NCBI GenBank assembly: GCA_030386875.1
Contig: CM059562.1
Coordinates: 77,372,095-77,436,094, forward strand
Source: Morinoia aosen
Lineage: Eukaryota; Arthropoda; Malacostraca; Amphipoda; Talitridae
Direction of reading: 5' to 3'
Length of the DNA: 64,000 nucleotides
The notes under the pieces were generated by a model, which was not told where the DNA came from, ran no database searches, and saw only the letters and a list, made by a program, of their open reading frames with translations. This document shows positions 60,076-64,000 of the stretch, in pieces (within the stretch, counting starts at the first letter, position 1; each line of letters begins with the position of its first letter). Made by a program: the position numbers and the translations under genes.

Positions 60076-61564
60076 TTCGTGATGACTGCAGTGCAAATTG
60101 AAACACTAGTTTCTGCACGCTATTTATATGCAAGAGCTGGCTAACAAAAATAGTGCACAATATCGCGTTGCCGGGCAAACTAACCTTTCTACTGAAAGGC
60201 GTCACACACGTTATTTTCATTATTATGTCAACAGAATACGATTTAAATAAGAATAAACTTGTACTAATTGTTCATACCATTGCTAAAATAACTGGCATCT
60301 GTTCATTGTGAGTCAGAGTTGAAAAAGATATGAGCTCATTCACTGCCTGATCTTTTACAGGGTATTCACTGAAAAAATAGTCAATTTAAAAATGATACAA
60401 TTTGTAAGATATTACTGCTAGAAGGCTGAAATAGGTTTCGTTGGAAAAGGACAGAATTTAAAGTTTTGTTTTATTTTGATAATTTTATCTATTTGGCGTA
60501 ACAGAAAGACAAAAACAAAAATTAATATGGTAAGCATTTCAATTAACGATGATAAAACGGAATCAGTTAGAAAATTGTCTGCTGAGACGCAAGTAAAGGA
60601 ACAACTGCTCATTTTATTCCCAAAGAAGAACTTTATTTAACACCATATAAAATCTGTCATCAAGAACTCTCACGTGAGGATAAAGGTCGGAGGCTATTAT
60701 TTTGCTGCAGACTAAAAAAGCATGAGTAGTTCTGACCAAATATTGTTGAATAACATAATTTTTAGTGATGAATGTTATATTTATTTGAAAAATGTACCAA
60801 TTGAACAGAATTATTGCAATAAAATAAAACTTTATATCCTGCTCTTTTCAATGAAACCTGTATTAGCTATCTAGCACTAATATTTTACTAACTACTGTAA
60901 TTTTAATTCGTCTACATTTTTTGGCAGACATCCTATATATAGCTACAAAGCTTTGTGAATGACTTGATGGAGATACTTATATTTAGAGTAAAGCCAGTAG
61001 GTAAACAACCTCACTCTACACACATTTAAATGTATTTGAAACAATGGCAATTAAACAACTCCTCGAACTGGAAAACCGAATTCTATTTTCTCACTGCATT
61101 ATTCGGGACTTTTCAAATTCTTTTTAATGAGTTTTACAGTTCCCCCTACGCATGAAAGATCCCTAAGACACCGCTGTATGGTGTCCGTCGCAGAAGAAAA
61201 TGCAATGATCAGCTTAACAAGCACTGCTCTGTCTTGTCCTTAACATTCTGCGAAAATTTTTGTCTAAGAAAGCAATTGTAGATTTCGTGCAAAAACGGCG
61301 CTGCCTTTGCAATGCATTGTTAAATTGATGCTCTTGTACTCTATACTCTCATTATTGGAAGTTTATTTCTTTAAATCCTGATACTAAAAGCTGAAAAGTT
61401 ATGTTTATTTCTTCACAAACATCGTTTCAATGGTGGTATTATTTTGTCCTCTAACTCTTCATAAAATGAATATTGTGTTTAGGGAGTTTTAAACTTTACA
61501 AAACGGGACACAAAAGTTACCGCATAGATTTTTCCTAAATTTTGTTTCTACGTGAGTTGCATAG
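60076..61564. other. No gene recognised
   Basis: Strongly A+T-rich, short frames, no repeats noticed. Confidence 0.5.
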
Positions 61565-61810
61565 GCATGCAACTCTTACTTGTATTATCTCTTCTGTCTA
61601 CATAATCCTATTTAAATCTTCGAAGATAGGAAGAAGTCGTCCTAATGTCTCATTTAAGCCTGCTTCCGATGGACGATAACGTGGGACTGCAAATTTCATA
61701 CGCATGCAACTCTTACATGAATTATCACTCCTGTCTACGGAAATCTATTTAAATCTTTGAAGTCGAGAAGAAGTCGTCCTAACGTCTCGTTTAAGGCTGC
61801 TTCCGTGCGT
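61565..61810. repeat. 137-bp tandem duplication
   Basis: GCATGCAACTCTTAC starts at 61565 and 61702. Both run through CTGTCTAC, CTATTTAAATCTT-GAAG, GAAGAAGTCGTCCTAA and TTTAAG-CTGCTTCCG. Confidence 0.92.
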
Positions 61811-63282
61811 AGGTTCCCTATCTTAATGAGCTCATCCATCGGGCCGAGGAGGCAGAACGTCTCTGGCATGTGGGGTCTTATCTGGCGCTGGTATCTTGTT
61901 TACGGCAGGTCAATTTCTGAGGTTATCCGCTGCACGCATCCAGCTTCTTAAAATGCACTTCGCAATCGGCGATTGTCATGCCATTGCATCGAGGTCTTTT
62001 GTTCCCGTGAAGTTTCTGTGTGGATTTTAAAGCGTCGACGCCACGCTGCAGCTCGCGGTGCTCGAGCAAATTTTATCTCCGTGGATAAATAAGAGAGCTT
62101 AGCTCGAGCTTTAATTAATATAGTGGGCCAACTAAAACTCCCGTTCTTTTATGGCGTGAATATTTTCTGTTGCGTAATACTGGGCTCGAAAAAGTTTTCC
62201 GATTTATTAACACTTTATAGAAATTGCTCTCATTTCATAAAGAAAGAGCTCAGGTGTACAAAAAAGTTACCACTGCTGTGCCTATGCTGCCAAAAATGAC
62301 AGGATTTGATAGAGTTCAATGATTCACCAAAATCATTCAGTTGCTGTATTTATTTACAAAACTGCGTTTACTTTGTCCCGAATTTTCTCCCTCACCAATC
62401 GTTTGCCGTAGAGACGAACACTAAGGGAATAGATATTAATCTATTCCAATAAAAATGCTGCAGCTGCGATTAAAATATTACAATATCTCTACATCCGCCA
62501 GGCAGTGATGCCTGTATCATAGATACGCACATCTGGCCTCTTACAGACGGAAAATCCAATGGGTACTTTTTATATAAAAAATTAACCGATGACTATTGTT
62601 CTGATCATGACTATATATAACTTGTCTTTAAACACTGTTGTTTTACGAGGTTTGGTACGAGAACGATCCAACATTACAGCTTGGAATAAGGGCTCAACTT
62701 CCATAGCATTAGAGTCCTGGTTTTAAATAGATTGAAGAATGACTAATTATGAAACCTATTCCACATGGTGGTTAATATAATTATTTCCACAGCACCTGAG
62801 TTTGAAGAATTCAGGTCCTTGTTAGAGGAGGTGCAATTTGTGAAGGCATTTGGAGCGGTGCAGTTCGCGTGAAGCTCCCAAATTGGCTCGACTATTTCAT
62901 AAGACGCTCCCTAAACACACGGGCCGACAATATCCGGCGGCAATCACTCGCCATTAGGGAACCTTCTTTCGAGGGCAATATCCGGGCCGCCATCTTCCAA
63001 TGAATCTCTCCAGATGCGAGAATATGATCCCAAACTCAGGGGTTGAATCCTCCTACTTCAGTATGATGATGGCGTCTATAAAAAATAGGTACGTCAACAA
63101 AAATGCGTGTTTTGTGATATCTGGGCATGAGCTTCGAGGGAACCCCAAATTCGTGGCCATTTTTTGGTATTGTGATAATTTGACTGGATAAATCAGAGTG
63201 CTCCGTTTGATGTTGGTCATTAGGTAACTCAGGAATACATGAATGAAATCTTATTTCAAACGCACTGAGTGGTCCACAGTCC
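61811..63282. other. No gene recognised
   Basis: About 61820-62110 and 62830-63000 are G+C-richer, with no recognisable coding sequence; the rest is A+T-rich. Confidence 0.45.
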
Positions 63283-63460
63283 CTTTACCATTTCAAACAT
63301 TTTGGCCAGTCTTTATAATGAATACAAAGTCTTACGACGCCAGTCTGTATCATACTTACCATGCAGAATGGGCATAATAAGACATGTATTCATGACAGAC
63401 TGGCCATTATAAGACTTAGCGTTTATGATTCAGAATGGCATAATGCTTAAAATGGTAAAG
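63283..63460. mobile_element. Imperfect foldback / MITE-like element, 178 bp
   Basis: The left end CTTTACCATTTCAAACATTTT faces the right end AATGCTTAAAATGGTAAAG as inverted repeats with mismatches. Inside, GGCCAGTCTTTATAATGAATAC is answered by GTATTCATGACAGACTGGCC, so much of the element folds on itself. No clear target duplication. It could be a MITE of a TIR transposon or a locally formed palindrome. Confidence 0.6.
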
Positions 63461-64000
63461 TAACTTTTAGGCAGTCGTGCATATTTGTGGTAAACAAGTC
63501 ATTTCATCGCGGGAACAGGATCTATGAATTTTTCGCGTGACAAAAGTTGGGTCATCAAACACTTAAATCAGCAGCCCACCACTTAAAATATCAAACCTTT
63601 CATGCGGGAGATGTCATCAACTTTGGCTGGATATCTTATAGCTTTTGAACCTATTCTAAATCATACCAGTTTCAACCAGGTAGGGTACTGTGGAAGACGA
63701 AATTGTTGTAAGGGCATTTATGACTTCATTATATGGTTTAACCTTTACGTGTGTTCCTGTGTGCTCTTAAAACAACTCTTCGGATCCCTCATTTGAATTT
63801 TAGTCGGATTGAAAATTGTGACTCATATTATTTTAGAACCGTAGATTTTAAAAACGATCCGATCCTCATAAGAAATTCCAGCTGCCAGACACTTCAGGTC
63901 AGAGAATTTTGTCTTCAGTTACAGAAACTTCAACTGGGAAATGCGTGAACCAGGGAAAACTTCAAACTGTCGTGAATTATCCGTAGAGTTTATGACTTCG
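63461..64000. other. No gene recognised
   Basis: A+T-rich end of the window with two overlapping short plus-strand frames and no motif. Confidence 0.5.

Overview
The window looks like non-genic DNA from an animal nuclear genome, most likely an arthropod. It is A+T-rich and has no operons, Shine-Dalgarno sites or long continuous reading frames. The longest open frame (218 codons) is a retrotransposon fragment. The repeats are of eukaryotic type: a Ty3/Gypsy LTR element, a tRNA-derived SINE, terminal-inverted-repeat elements and many minisatellites. 'Arthropod' is inferred from the Gypsy and SINE types and the compact minisatellites; nothing fixes the species. I recognise no complete host gene, so this is probably intergenic DNA or a very long intron.

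Region by region. 1-12.3 kb is mostly unremarkable, with a purine-rich tract at 7.3 kb and a degenerate ~156-bp repeat at 10.4-10.9 kb. 12.3-15.7 kb lies between exact 23-bp inverted repeats flanked by TA. It holds a tRNA-derived SINE (minus strand), a 26-bp array split in two, a 95-bp duplication and a G+C-rich block with a TATA/Inr-like pair and a dense cluster of TGACG motifs. 16-32 kb has a tRNA-like sequence, a dimeric 71-bp array that decays at one edge, an 18-bp array and a 51-bp duplication that behaves like coding sequence. 32.7-35.0 kb is a 2.26-kb Gypsy-type LTR element on the minus strand, with 389-bp LTRs, a primer-binding site and a polypurine tract. It keeps a broken gag and the integrase C-terminus but has lost protease, reverse transcriptase and RNase H.

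35.7-38.0 kb has two unrelated arrays (59 bp and 31/32 bp) that both carry CACGTG in most units. From 40 to 64 kb there are at least a dozen more small arrays (13/26, 20, ~110, 164, ~25, 55, 22, 102, 78/110, 71, 40, ~85 and 137 bp) and an imperfect foldback element at 63.3 kb. A few G+C-rich islands (22.6, 44.0-44.3, 57.3-58.1 kb) could be regulatory or exonic but cannot be proved by eye.

No genes here work together as a pathway. The most informative objects are the internally deleted LTR element with hairpin-rich LTRs, the nested inverted-repeat region, and the E-box and bZIP-motif clusters. All repeat periods were counted by hand from the sequence; no alignment or database search was run.
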